Program-made: the position numbers and the translations under genes
From: Parvibaculum sp.
GTDB lineage: Bacteria > Pseudomonadota > Alphaproteobacteria > Parvibaculales > Parvibaculaceae
NCBI GenBank assembly: GCA_031291615.1
Contig: JARLIS010000043.1
Span: 90,573 to 154,572, forward strand
DNA: 64,000 nucleotides
Reading direction: 5' to 3'
The notes under the pieces: model-generated
What the model was told of the DNA's origin: nothing
Databases searched by the model: none
Seen by the model: the letters and a program-made list of their open reading frames with translations, nothing else
In this document: piece after piece, positions 17,452-25,934 of the stretch
Position numbering within the stretch: position 1 is the stretch's first letter
Layout of the letters: every line of letters begins with the position of its first letter

Positions 17452-18369
17452 CGAGTTGCCGGAACGGTCGAGTTCGGGCGACCAGACGGCGACGGTGCCG
17501 AAATTCGGCAAGACCGCGACGATGCCGCCGCCAACGCCGCTTTTCGCCGGAACGCCGACCCTGTAGGCGAAGCTGCCGACGGAGGCGTACATGCCCGAGG
17601 TGAGCAGCAAGGCATTGACCCGGCGCGTCACTTTTTCGGTCATCACGGCCTCGCCGAAGACGGGGTGATAGCCGGCGCAGGCAAGCGGCAGCGCCGCGCG
17701 GGCAAGCTCCACGCAGCTCATTTCAATCGCGCATTGTCGGCAATAGGCGCGGACCAGTTCGACCGGATCGCCGGAAATTCTTTTATAGACCTTCAGAATA
17801 TGCGCGATCGCGAGATTTCGGTGGGCGGTTCGAAATTCGGAAGACGCGACCTTCTCGTCGATGGCGATCTCGCGGGCGCCCGCCAGCACGCCCAGATAAT
17901 CGCGAATAAGCGCCGCCGGATCGGCAAGCCGCCGGTGGAGAAGATCGGTAACGGTGAGCGCCCCGGCATTGATGAAGGGATTGCGCGGAATGCCGCGCTC
18001 GGATTCAAGCTGGGCGAATGAGTTGAAGCTCGAACCCGAAGGTTCCTTGCCGCAGCGCGACCAGATTTCGTCGCCGTAACGCTCGAGAACCTGAATGAGA
18101 GAGAATAATTTGGAAATACTCTGGATCGAGAAGGACGTATCGGCGTCGCCGGCCGAGGCCCGCGCGCCGGCGATTGTTTCAACGGCCACGCCGATCCTGG
18201 AACGGTCGACATTCTTCAGCTCGGGAATGTAGCCTGCCGGCTTTCCCTTGCCTGTGAGAGAGCGGGACGATTCGAGAATTTCACGAAGCACACGAGCCAG
18301 CGCGTCTCCGTTTTCGAGGTAGCGGTTGAGCTTCAAATTCCGAAGGTTCGCCAAAGCCACAATCCTCAT
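17392..18369 (-). CDS. glsA: Glutaminase (serine-dependent, beta-lactamase-like)
   Basis: A 325-residue glutaminase that hydrolyses glutamine to glutamate and ammonia. The active-site Ser-x-x-Lys lies in FSIQSISKLFSL, and the family blocks GIPRNPFINAGAL, SCVELARAALPLA, TSGMYASVGSFAYRVG and PAKSGVGGGIVAVLP are all present, close to E. coli-type GlsA. An N-terminal extension of about 30 residues is unusual. It lies 45 bases behind the glutamine-synthetase-like gene on the same strand, so the pair is probably co-transcribed. In this context it may hydrolyse a gamma-glutamyl amide other than glutamine; that is an inference. Confidence 0.92.
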   Translation of the reverse strand: MRIVALANLRNLKLNRYLENGDALARVLREILESSRSLTGKGKPAGYIPELKNVDRSRIGVAVETIAGARASAGDADTSFSIQSISKLFSLIQVLERYGDEIWSRCGKEPSGSSFNSFAQLESERGIPRNPFINAGALTVTDLLHRRLADPAALIRDYLGVLAGAREIAIDEKVASSEFRTAHRNLAIAHILKVYKRISGDPVELVRAYCRQCAIEMSCVELARAALPLACAGYHPVFGEAVMTEKVTRRVNALLLTSGMYASVGSFAYRVGVPAKSGVGGGIVAVLPNFGTVAVWSPELDRSGNSLIGTRLLELFVQITGTGVL

Positions 18370-18414
18370 CGGTGCGCCGGGCGGCGTGACGCGCCGCCCG
18401 GCCCGATTGCAGGA

Positions 18415-19770
18415 TCAATACATCTTCAGATAGCGCGCCTTCTCCCAGTCGGAGACATGCGTGACATAGCTTGCCCACTCCTGGTCCTTGTAGTCGGCCC
18501 AGGCGTTGAACATTTTCTCGCCGAAGACCTTCTTGCTCAGCGGATCGGCGCGGAATTCCAGAATGGCCTCGCCGAGGGAATCGGGCAGATGGCGGACGCC
18601 CATCTGCTGCAACTGGGCTTCCGATTTGAAATACATATTCTCGAAGTGCGGCTCGCCCGGATCGGCCTTTTCCTTGATGCCTTCGAGTCCGGCGGCGAAG
18701 ATCATGGCCGCCGCGAGATAGGGATTACAGGCGGCATCCGGCACGCGAAGCTCCACGCGTCCGCCGCCCAGCGGAATCCGCAGGCTGTTCGTGCGGTTGT
18801 TGCCGCCGTAACAGACAAAGACCGGCGCCCATGTCGTTCCGGACGCGCTGCCTTTCAGCGTCAGGCGCTTATAGCTGTTGACGGTGGGCGCTATGACGGC
18901 GCAAATCGCCGGCATGTGCCGCAAGACGCCTGCGGTGAAGTGATAGCCGAGCTCCGACAGATCGCAGCCTCTCTGATCGTTCGACGATTCGAAGAGGTTT
19001 GCCTTTCCGCCGAGATCCTTGAGCGACATGTTGAAATGCGCGCCGCTGCCGGCCCGGTCCTGAAACGGCTTCGGCATAAAGCTCGAGAAGAAGCCGTGCT
19101 TTCTCACCATCTCCTGCAACATCATGCGCAGGAAGACGAAGCGGTCCGAAGTCTTGCGCGCGTCGGCGTAGTTGAAGTCGATCTCGAACTGGCCGATGCC
19201 GTCCTCATGGTCGAGCGAATAGACGCCCCAGCCCAGATCGTTCATCGCATCGACGACTTCCGACATCCAGTCCATGTTGTCGAGCAGGCGCGCCACGTCG
19301 TAAGCCGACTTGTTCTGGATCGGCCGCGTGGAGACGGGGTGATAGGAGCCGTCGGCATCTTCGCGGAGCACGTAGAACTCGGCTTCGACGCCGAGCTGCG
19401 GGACGTAGCCGATCTCGGCGTACTGCGCCATGACGCGATTGAGAATCTGACGGCTGCATGCCTCGAAGGGTTTGCCTTCAGTCCACAAGTCGCTGGCGAA
19501 CCAGGCGACCGAGGGACGCCAGGGCAGCACGGTGCATGAATCGAGGTCCGGGTGGGATGCCACCTCCTCGTCGGAAATATCTTGCGGCACGCCGTCAAGC
19601 GCGGCGCCCGTGAACATTTCCGATCCCTTCTGCATGCGGCCGAAATGCGCCATCGGGACCATCTTGGTTTTCGGGACGCCATGCATATCGACGAAGGACG
19701 GCATCGCATATTTGACGCCCCGCTCCGCCAGGCGTTTCTCCAGATCCTTCTCGATAATGGGTTTGTTCAT
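18415..19770 (-). CDS. Glutamine synthetase-like (GlnT/gamma-glutamylamide synthetase) ligase
   Basis: About 451 residues with the glutamine synthetase catalytic domain: VEAEFYVL (metal site), HEDGIGQFEID, GSGAHFNMSL, TVNSYKRL and NNRTNSLRIP. The N-terminal beta-grasp part is MHGVPKTKMVPM. It is of the GlnT/GMAS/PuuA-like group rather than the housekeeping GlnA, and no adenylylation-site tail is seen. Such enzymes join glutamate to ammonia or to an amine with ATP. The ATG at 19770 is chosen because GGAG lies four bases upstream. The operator at 19879 lies just upstream, and a glutaminase follows, an opposite activity if both act on glutamine. Confidence 0.88.
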   Translation of the reverse strand: MNKPIIEKDLEKRLAERGVKYAMPSFVDMHGVPKTKMVPMAHFGRMQKGSEMFTGAALDGVPQDISDEEVASHPDLDSCTVLPWRPSVAWFASDLWTEGKPFEACSRQILNRVMAQYAEIGYVPQLGVEAEFYVLREDADGSYHPVSTRPIQNKSAYDVARLLDNMDWMSEVVDAMNDLGWGVYSLDHEDGIGQFEIDFNYADARKTSDRFVFLRMMLQEMVRKHGFFSSFMPKPFQDRAGSGAHFNMSLKDLGGKANLFESSNDQRGCDLSELGYHFTAGVLRHMPAICAVIAPTVNSYKRLTLKGSASGTTWAPVFVCYGGNNRTNSLRIPLGGGRVELRVPDAACNPYLAAAMIFAAGLEGIKEKADPGEPHFENMYFKSEAQLQQMGVRHLPDSLGEAILEFRADPLSKKVFGEKMFNAWADYKDQEWASYVTHVSDWEKARYLKMY

Positions 19771-19878
19771 CATTCTCCTCGCCGATCGCTGATTTGTTCT
19801 GTCTTGTCTCGCATCTGGCTTCGGGGTCGGGCAGCGCATCTCCGTCCCGGACTGCGACGCCATTGCTACATGTTTTGA

Positions 19879-19894
19879 TTAATCAGTCAATTAA
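19879..19894. promoter_or_regulatory. Second operator family, copy B (TTAAT-N6-ATTAA)
   Basis: Perfect inverted repeat TTAAT CAGTCA ATTAA overlapping the stop codon of the upstream hydrolase gene and about 110 bases before the glutamine-synthetase-like gene, which suggests an internal regulated promoter inside the minus-strand gene run. Confidence 0.68.
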
Positions 19895-20796
19895 TTTTTG
19901 GGTTGGATCCGTTCGGCCATCGCACGGTCTTTCCGGACGGCATCAAGACCGCCCGAAAGAAACAACGAGACTTCACGAGAAAATTCCTCCGGCGAATCCT
20001 GCTGCAACCAATGCGATGCGGCTTCCATGCGTACGAGATACGAGGCTGGAATCTCGCGCGACAATCGTTCTCCATCGCCGATCGTCTGCCAGGGATCGTG
20101 AATGCCCCAGAGCAGAAGCGTCTCGGCAAGAATTTCGCGGTGCCGTCCAATCAGTTCCGTCGTGTGGTTGGTGTTCAGCGAACTCGCGTTCCTGATGAGG
20201 CTGATCTTTCCTTCTTCGTCGGCGTATGGCGCGACGATACCGCTCCTGAATTCTTCCGTATTGCGATGACGGTTGTGCAGTCCCTCGGCGATGCCGCCTG
20301 CAACGAAGGCCGCGACCTCAGCGGCCGGTTTGGCCCGCCATTGCGGGTTTCCGAGCTTGACCATGTCGTCGATCGGCCAGGAGTCGTAGGCGACTATATT
20401 TGACAGGACGAGCCTGTCGACACGACCGGGATGTTCAATGCCCAGAATAAGCGCGACACCGCCGCCGGTGTCATGTCCCACTATGTGCGCTCGCTCCAGC
20501 CCCAGCGCATCCATGAACGCGAGTATGGCGCTCGTCTGGGCGCGCAAGGACCTGTCGAAGCAATCCCGCCGGTCGGAATATCCATGTCCCAGAAAATCCG
20601 GCGCCAGCACACGAAACTTTCGGGCAAGCAGCGGAATAACCTCTCGATAAAGATATGACCAGGTAGGAATGCCATGAAGCAGTATCACCGGGTCGCCGGC
20701 CCCCACATCGGTATAGGCCAGCTTCAGGCGGGAGTTTGCGCGACCTTCGATCCACAGCTCCTTCTGCCCTGCCCTGAATATTTCATGTGATTTCAT
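19891..20796 (-). CDS. Alpha/beta hydrolase with aspartate nucleophile (epoxide hydrolase/dehalogenase-like)
   Basis: About 301 residues. HGIPTWSYLYR is the oxyanion-hole region, and the nucleophile elbow is GHDTGGG, so the nucleophile is Asp, as in epoxide hydrolases and haloacid or haloalkane dehalogenases. The likely acid is in LLWGIHDPWQ and the base in ASHWLQQD. The Trp that follows the nucleophile in true haloalkane dehalogenases is a Thr here, so dehalogenation of haloalkanes is less likely. GGGGA precedes the ATG at 20796. It follows the nucleotidyltransferase-like gene by 24 bases in the minus-strand operon of the 17-24 kb cluster. Confidence 0.8.
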   Translation of the reverse strand: MKSHEIFRAGQKELWIEGRANSRLKLAYTDVGAGDPVILLHGIPTWSYLYREVIPLLARKFRVLAPDFLGHGYSDRRDCFDRSLRAQTSAILAFMDALGLERAHIVGHDTGGGVALILGIEHPGRVDRLVLSNIVAYDSWPIDDMVKLGNPQWRAKPAAEVAAFVAGGIAEGLHNRHRNTEEFRSGIVAPYADEEGKISLIRNASSLNTNHTTELIGRHREILAETLLLWGIHDPWQTIGDGERLSREIPASYLVRMEAASHWLQQDSPEEFSREVSLFLSGGLDAVRKDRAMAERIQPKN

Positions 20797-20820
20797 CACT
20801 TTTCCCCGGTTGGCCGTTCC

Positions 20821-21720
20821 TCAGAAAGTATCGCCCTTCTCTTCCACGACCTGATACCAGCGGGCCTTGGCTCCGAGTTTCGAGCGCAACTTCCAGCGCA
20901 TGGACTTCGGCGTTTCGTCGATCGCCGCGATGAGATCGGCCGCGCGTCGTTCGACCATGCGCTTCACTTCTTCATCGACCGCGAAGACCGATATCTGGTC
21001 GCGCAACTTTTGAATGTTGGTGGTGAAGGTGTAGTGGAAGCCCCAATCGCCGGCGAGCGTGTCGCCGATATAGCGGCTGTCGATGGTCTTGGCGGCACCT
21101 CCGTCAGCGATTTCATTTCGCGCAAGAAGTACGAAGGCGTCCTTCAGATCCTTGAGGTTGACTTCGACGATCTGCAACTTGCTCAAAAGCAGATCGCTCG
21201 GAGAGAGCGTCGGAGCAGCGAGTTCCAGCCGGTTCTTCAGCGCGATCTTGTGGTTGAAATCGAGCTCATCGGTGAAGACATCGATCACGTCTCCGTTTTC
21301 GCGATGTTTGTATATGTGGCGAGCCCCTTCGGAGGCGATCATAACGCCGCGGTCGGATTCGTAGCCGAGCTTGCCCATGACCTGGACAATCAGGTGGCTC
21401 TGCTTGCGAAGCCCGACGAAATCGAGATCGCCGGGAGCCTCTCTTTCCAGCGCGACGAAAAGGTGGCCCGCCTCGCGGCAGCAGATCCGGCAGGCCGCGG
21501 AGCCGACGAGGCGCAATGTGACACCGGCCGCATCCGCGGCTTCGACAATGTTCGACGCCTCCAGGCAAATACGTTCGGCGGCGTGATCCGCGGGCGATGC
21601 TGCGCCCGCGGATGTTCCTGATACCGGGCTTCCGGACTCGAATTCTCCGGCTGCCTTGAAAACCTTTCCCGCGATCGGCCGCTCGCCGCCTGGCGGAAAC
21701 AAATCTCCGGGATGGTTCAT
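20821..21720 (-). CDS. Nucleotidyltransferase-fold protein, unknown
   Basis: About 299 residues from the ATG at 21720 (GGAG upstream). A degenerate nucleotidyltransferase motif is visible: LRLVGSAACRICC followed by GDLDFVGL, matching the G-S ... D-x-D pattern of minimal nucleotidyltransferases, and then helical segments with KLQIVEVNLKDLKDAFVLL, like AbiEii or other nucleotidyl-transferring proteins that act on stored substrates. The N-terminal 45 residues are low-complexity. No described function matches. It lies 16 bases behind the permease gene in an operon with a metallophosphoesterase, so it could put a nucleotide on a target that the phosphoesterase removes; this is inference. Confidence 0.7.
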   Translation of the reverse strand: MNHPGDLFPPGGERPIAGKVFKAAGEFESGSPVSGTSAGAASPADHAAERICLEASNIVEAADAAGVTLRLVGSAACRICCREAGHLFVALEREAPGDLDFVGLRKQSHLIVQVMGKLGYESDRGVMIASEGARHIYKHRENGDVIDVFTDELDFNHKIALKNRLELAAPTLSPSDLLLSKLQIVEVNLKDLKDAFVLLARNEIADGGAAKTIDSRYIGDTLAGDWGFHYTFTTNIQKLRDQISVFAVDEEVKRMVERRAADLIAAIDETPKSMRWKLRSKLGAKARWYQVVEEKGDTF

Positions 21721-21736
21721 TGTCTCACTCCAATCA

Positions 21737-23347
21737 CTATTCGATGGGAATTTCCTTGAAGGCCAGACGGACATCGATGCCCTGGGTCCGCCGATAGGCC
21801 GCCATTGCGAAATAAAATACGATGCCGGCCAGGAACACCACACCGACCGTCTCAAGCTGGACGGTGCCGTGACCCGCGGCAATCGGGTCGAACCAGAGAT
21901 TCCAGAAGTAGAACTGAGCCGCCAGGAAGCCGAGGAAGCAGTAGACGCTCATCACCGGAAGACCCAGAAACTTCTGGTTGGCGATCGGCGACTTGGAATA
22001 GATCTCGGGGCGCGTGTAAGGGAACCACACGCCGGCGAGCAGGATAATGCTCCAGGCGAGAATGGCCATCATGATGAAGACGACGACGGCCGAGAAGACG
22101 GGCGTGAAGACGAGCAGCCACATCATCACGACGGTCACGATGAGGCTGACCGTGTAGCCGACGACAGGCGTGTGCCGCGTCGGCGAGACATCGCCCAGAG
22201 GCTCCGGCGCGATGCGGTCGAAAGCCCAGGCTGCCATGGCGCGGACGGCGAAGGTGTGCATGCCGGGAATCCAGAGCCACATCCAGGCGATGATCCCGAT
22301 CGACAGAAGAGCCGTCAGGACGGGCGAACCGAACATCACGCCGGCCAGCAGACTGATTGCGGGGTCGGCCGGCGTCGTCAGGCCGCCATTCGCCTCGAGC
22401 TTGTTGAAGGAAGCGGCGCCGATGAAGTCCTGGCCGATCACGTGGTTGGCGAGGAAGATCGTCGTCACCCAGAGAAGGCCGGTAATGGCGATCGAGCCCA
22501 GCATGCCGATGCCCTGCGAGCGGGACACCGACTTGATTTCACCGGCAATGGCGATCGAGAAGGCGGCGCCGATAAGCGGCAGAAAAGCCCAGTTCGATAC
22601 TTTCAGCGTGTTGACGAGGGGCGAGAATTCGGTCGCGCCCCAGCCTTTTTCTTTCGCCGAAGCGATGATGGCTGCGTAGCTGTCGGCGCCGATATAGGGC
22701 GTCATGATGGTGTTGAAGCTCGCGATGAACTGGTCGTGCGAGCCGATGAGAAGCGTTCCGATCAACAGCGCGGAGCCGAGAATGGCGATTGCGAAGGCTA
22801 TTTTCTGCGAGAGCAGGAAGCGTTTCATGCCGCCAATGCAGACCCACCACGAAAGCACCAGGATTGCCGAGCCGACCAGAAAGAGCGGCCAGGGCGAGAC
22901 GATCCAATCCGAGGCGGCGACGAAGCTCGGCATATGGCCGACATAACCGATCATGCCGAGCGCGGGACCGACGCCCAATGTGATGATCCAGTAGGCGGCG
23001 GCAGCGCACATGGCCTGCCATGCCGTGATTTCGACGAGGCTGAGCGTCAGAGCAAGCCAAGGCGCGAGGCTGCGCGATCCGAAGACGTAGATCCCGCCCG
23101 AGCGGGGCAGCGTCACGCTCCACATCAGCATTCCGGTGGCGATAAATCCCATCAGAACGCAGGCAAAAAGGCTTCCCGCCCAAATGTTGGCGTTCGGATA
23201 GTAGGCGGCTCCGTAGTACATCAACAGGCCGACGCCGATGCCGACGCTGATGAGACCGATGTTGAAAATGAATACATCCAAGGCGCTTGCGGATCGCACA
23301 AGACCCGACGCCTTTCTCAGAAATATCCCGCTATCGCTACCTGCCAT
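21737..23347 (-). CDS. APC-family amino acid/amine permease
   Basis: A 536-residue permease with about 12-14 hydrophobic helices. Near the N-terminus is the segment FIFNIGLISVGIGVGLLMYY and a Gly-rich helix, and helices such as SGGIYVFGSRSLAPWLALTLSLVEI match helix 3 of the amino acid/polyamine/organocation superfamily. It lies in the inner membrane and probably imports an amino acid or amine. The ATG at 23347 is chosen because GGGGAAG lies six bases upstream; an earlier ATG at 23362 has none. It is second in the minus-strand operon after the metallophosphoesterase. A palindrome (23366-23381) stands just upstream. Confidence 0.9.
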   Translation of the reverse strand: MAGSDSGIFLRKASGLVRSASALDVFIFNIGLISVGIGVGLLMYYGAAYYPNANIWAGSLFACVLMGFIATGMLMWSVTLPRSGGIYVFGSRSLAPWLALTLSLVEITAWQAMCAAAAYWIITLGVGPALGMIGYVGHMPSFVAASDWIVSPWPLFLVGSAILVLSWWVCIGGMKRFLLSQKIAFAIAILGSALLIGTLLIGSHDQFIASFNTIMTPYIGADSYAAIIASAKEKGWGATEFSPLVNTLKVSNWAFLPLIGAAFSIAIAGEIKSVSRSQGIGMLGSIAITGLLWVTTIFLANHVIGQDFIGAASFNKLEANGGLTTPADPAISLLAGVMFGSPVLTALLSIGIIAWMWLWIPGMHTFAVRAMAAWAFDRIAPEPLGDVSPTRHTPVVGYTVSLIVTVVMMWLLVFTPVFSAVVVFIMMAILAWSIILLAGVWFPYTRPEIYSKSPIANQKFLGLPVMSVYCFLGFLAAQFYFWNLWFDPIAAGHGTVQLETVGVVFLAGIVFYFAMAAYRRTQGIDVRLAFKEIPIE

Positions 23348-23365
23348 CTGTTTCTTCCCCATTTT

Positions 23366-23381
23366 GAACGATCAGTCGTTC
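23366..23381. promoter_or_regulatory. Palindrome upstream of the permease gene
   Basis: Perfect inverted repeat GAACGA TCAG TCGTTC in the 45-base gap between the metallophosphoesterase stop and the permease ATG. It shares the core ATCAGTC with operator copy B at 19879 but not its TTAAT arms, so it could be an unrelated operator or an RNA hairpin. Confidence 0.4.
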
Positions 23382-23392
23382 GCTGAATTTCC

Positions 23393-24367
23393 TCAACCCT
23401 GCAGCATTTGAACGCTACTTACCTTTTCTCCCGAAAGGCTGACGAGCACGCCTTGCAGCACGCCGTCCGAATAGAGGCTCCCCGGATTCACACAGGTCGT
23501 GCGCCCGATCTTGATGCTCGCGCGGCCTTCATGGATATGCCCGTGCAGGCCGAGAAGAGGCTGGATGTCTTCGATCGCCTCGCGCACCGAGGATGAGCCT
23601 GCGTGCATCTTGGCGGGATTGCCCATTTCGAAAACAACCTTGAGATCGCTGTCGAGTTTCGGGCATTCGTCAAGCGCGGTGTCGCGCGGCGGCACATGAA
23701 CATTGAAGATGCAGCGGCCCGGCGCGCCAATCTTGTCGCGCAGACCGTCGAATATCTCGGCGTATTGTTCCTCGCTGTATTCCCGCTCCGTATCCCAGGG
23801 CGTGACAGTCGATCCGCCGCAATGAAGGATGCGGTAGTTGCCGAGGTCCGTTACTTCCTTGTCGTGGTAATCGACGATGTCGGACGCCTTCAGGACTTCG
23901 TCTATGTCGAAGAAGTCGTCGTTTCCCGGCGAGGAAATGATGCGAACGGCCGATCCGGCGAGTTTCTTCGACGCGAAATCGATCCACTCCTCGACCCGCT
24001 CGACGACGAGGCGACGAAACAGGCGATCGCGGGCTTCTTCCGACCGATCCAACTCGTCTTTTTCGTCTGCCGTCAGGACGGCGCCATAAAAGCCTTTGTT
24101 GTCGACCTTCAGAAGAAAATCGTTGAGAGCGCTTCCGCTTTCCAGGGTGATCCGCGTTCCGCTATCGGTGGCGACGTAGCTGTCGGCGCCGACTTTGGTG
24201 ATCGGCACGATCGCCTTGCCGGTCATGTCGCCGCCGAGAACGAGGGTGCCCGCGCCATAGAATTGCGCGGCATTCACAAACTTTTTGAAGCAGATCGTCG
24301 AGCCGTGCAGATCCGTCGCAAAGAATACGGTCAGCTCGTCTTTCGGTACCGATTTACGCCAGAACAT
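23393..24367 (-). CDS. Calcineurin-like metallophosphoesterase
   Basis: A 324-residue metallophosphoesterase with the ordered metal-binding motifs: FFATDLHGS (D-x-H), LVLGGDMTG (GD), SPGNDDF (GN(H/D)), FNVHVPP and LHGHIHEG (GHxH). The long insert between the GD and GND motifs (about 90 residues) is unusual. The fold hydrolyses phosphomono- or diesters with two metals; the substrate is not evident. GAGGAGG lies four bases before the ATG at 24367. It heads a minus-strand operon with a permease, a nucleotidyltransferase-fold protein and an alpha/beta hydrolase. Its leader between the operator at 24624 and the start is about 250 bases and forms strong hairpins. Confidence 0.87.
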   Translation of the reverse strand: MFWRKSVPKDELTVFFATDLHGSTICFKKFVNAAQFYGAGTLVLGGDMTGKAIVPITKVGADSYVATDSGTRITLESGSALNDFLLKVDNKGFYGAVLTADEKDELDRSEEARDRLFRRLVVERVEEWIDFASKKLAGSAVRIISSPGNDDFFDIDEVLKASDIVDYHDKEVTDLGNYRILHCGGSTVTPWDTEREYSEEQYAEIFDGLRDKIGAPGRCIFNVHVPPRDTALDECPKLDSDLKVVFEMGNPAKMHAGSSSVREAIEDIQPLLGLHGHIHEGRASIKIGRTTCVNPGSLYSDGVLQGVLVSLSGEKVSSVQMLQG

Positions 24368-24443
24368 CAATCCTCCTCTTCGCCCCCGCGCGTAGAGGCA
24401 AACACTCATCCGCCCGGAATGCGGGCGGGGCGCCAGTTCAGAA

Positions 24444-24566
24444 GCCCCGTTCGTCTTTGCGACAAAACGGGGCCGCCGAGAATCATTCAATACCTGGAGC
24501 GGCGCGCTGTCCGTATCGCCTGGGGTCCTCCACCCCACGAGAACCGGCATTCCATCCCGGATGCCG
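24444..24566 (-). promoter_or_regulatory. Structured 5' leader of the metallophosphoesterase operon
   Basis: On the minus strand, upstream of the ATG at 24367, three hairpins can be drawn: arms at 24545-24552/24559-24566 (about 8 bp), 24521-24526/24532-24537 (6 bp, loop of 5) and 24444-24451/24466-24473 (8 bp with an inner pair). This is more structure than an ordinary leader needs and could be a riboswitch or attenuator. I could not match it to a known class (glycine, TPP, SAM, cobalamin and guanidine-I patterns were looked for). Confidence 0.4.
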
Positions 24567-24623
24567 CTCTACCTTGTAGCAATATCGAAGCCGGCCGAAC
24601 TCCTCCCTCTTGCACGTTCGATA

Positions 24624-24639
24624 TTAATTAACTAATCAA
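24624..24639. promoter_or_regulatory. Second operator family, copy C (TTAAT-N6-ATCAA)
   Basis: One mismatch from the consensus: TTAAT TAACTA ATCAA. It lies in the divergent promoter region between the metallophosphoesterase operon (start 24367) and the DUF1116 gene (start 24672), only 32 bases from the latter, so binding would block both. Confidence 0.62.
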
Positions 24640-24671
24640 TCAATACGCAACTCATTTTTCAAAGGGAGCGA

Positions 24672-25931
24672 ATGGGGATGAAAAATAAAAATCGCGCCGA
24701 AGCCAATGCCGCCGTTCTTCGCCGCATGTGCGAAGCAAGTCCCGTCCTCGAAGATGTGCGCCCCGCCGGCGAGGTCGTTCCCGGCATGACGCCAACGACG
24801 GTTCTCACATCGGGCCCATTGATGCCCTGGAGCGCCTATCATGGCGGCCAACGGGACGCGATCATCGGCGCCGCGCTCTATGAGAAACTTGCCGCGACGC
24901 GGGAGGACGCAATCGCGCAGCTCGACGCCGGGAAGATCAGATTGCAGGGCTGCCACGACCTCGCCTGCGTCGGCTCGCTTGCCGGCGTCTATACGGCGTC
25001 GATGCCCGTCTTCGTCGTGCGCAACGCCACTCACGGCAATTTCGCCTATTGCAATTTCTACGAAGGGCACAATCCGCGACGGCTGAATTACGGCGTCTAT
25101 GACGAAGGCGTGCGGGCGCAGCTAGATCACGTCAACAACGTCATCGCACCCGTCCTCGGCCGGGCCGTGAGGCTCAGCGGCGGCATACCGCTGAAGCCCA
25201 TCATGATGCGTGCGCTTCACATGGGCGATGAACTGCACAGCCGAAACACCGCGGCGTCACTTATATTCGCGCGGGAGCTGTTTCCCTCGCTGATGCGCGC
25301 CGCGCAGGCCGGCGGCGACGGGCTCGACGACACGCTCGATCTGCTCACGCGCGACCATTATTTCTTTCTGCGTCTTTCCATGGCGGCGGCGAAGGCAATC
25401 GCCGACGCGGCCTATGGAGTCGAATGGTCGAGCGTGGTGACGGCCATGGCATTCAACTGCCGCGAGTTCGGCGTGCGCGTCAGCGGCCTCGACAAGACAT
25501 GGCACACCGGCGCCTTGCCGGACGTGCATGCAAAGCTCTTCGACGGCCATACCGAAGACGAGATCACCTGGATGGGCGGGGAAAGCACCATCACCGAAAC
25601 CGTCGGACTTGGCGGCTTTGCCCAGGCGGCGGCGTTCGCGCTGCAAGCCTATCAAGGCGGATCTCCGCAAGCGATGATCGAACAGAACATGGCGATGTAT
25701 GAAATCGTGACCGGCGAGAATACCGACTTCAAGATTCCCTACCTCGCCTATCGCGGAACGCCGACCGGCATCGATATTTTCAAGGTCTTCGCCACGGGAA
25801 TCACGCCCGTCATGGATATCGGCATCGCCGGACGGAACGGGGGCCAGATCGGCGCCGGGCTGGTCAAGGCGAACATCGCCTGCTTTGCGGCCGCTTGCGA
25901 GGCCTATCGCAAGACTTACGGCGCGGACTAG
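24672..25931 (+). CDS. DUF1116 family protein (AllG/YlbE-like)
   Basis: A 419-residue protein of the DUF1116 family. It has EANAAVLRRM near the start, GLLP-like helical regions, LSGGIPLKPIMMRALHMGDELHSRN, and the family-typical GITPVMDIGIAGRNGGQIGAG near the C-terminus. In E. coli the homologue (YlbE, renamed AllG) works with FdrA/AllF and YlbF/AllH in oxamate transcarbamylation in allantoin degradation, so it belongs to the carbamoyl-transfer field. Here it stands alone, without AllF or AllH. It is followed after three bases by an EamA transporter gene. GGGAG precedes the ATG at 24672; ATG 24678 is also possible. Confidence 0.85.
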   Translation: MGMKNKNRAEANAAVLRRMCEASPVLEDVRPAGEVVPGMTPTTVLTSGPLMPWSAYHGGQRDAIIGAALYEKLAATREDAIAQLDAGKIRLQGCHDLACVGSLAGVYTASMPVFVVRNATHGNFAYCNFYEGHNPRRLNYGVYDEGVRAQLDHVNNVIAPVLGRAVRLSGGIPLKPIMMRALHMGDELHSRNTAASLIFARELFPSLMRAAQAGGDGLDDTLDLLTRDHYFFLRLSMAAAKAIADAAYGVEWSSVVTAMAFNCREFGVRVSGLDKTWHTGALPDVHAKLFDGHTEDEITWMGGESTITETVGLGGFAQAAAFALQAYQGGSPQAMIEQNMAMYEIVTGENTDFKIPYLAYRGTPTGIDIFKVFATGITPVMDIGIAGRNGGQIGAGLVKANIACFAAACEAYRKTYGAD

Positions 25932-25934
25932 ACG

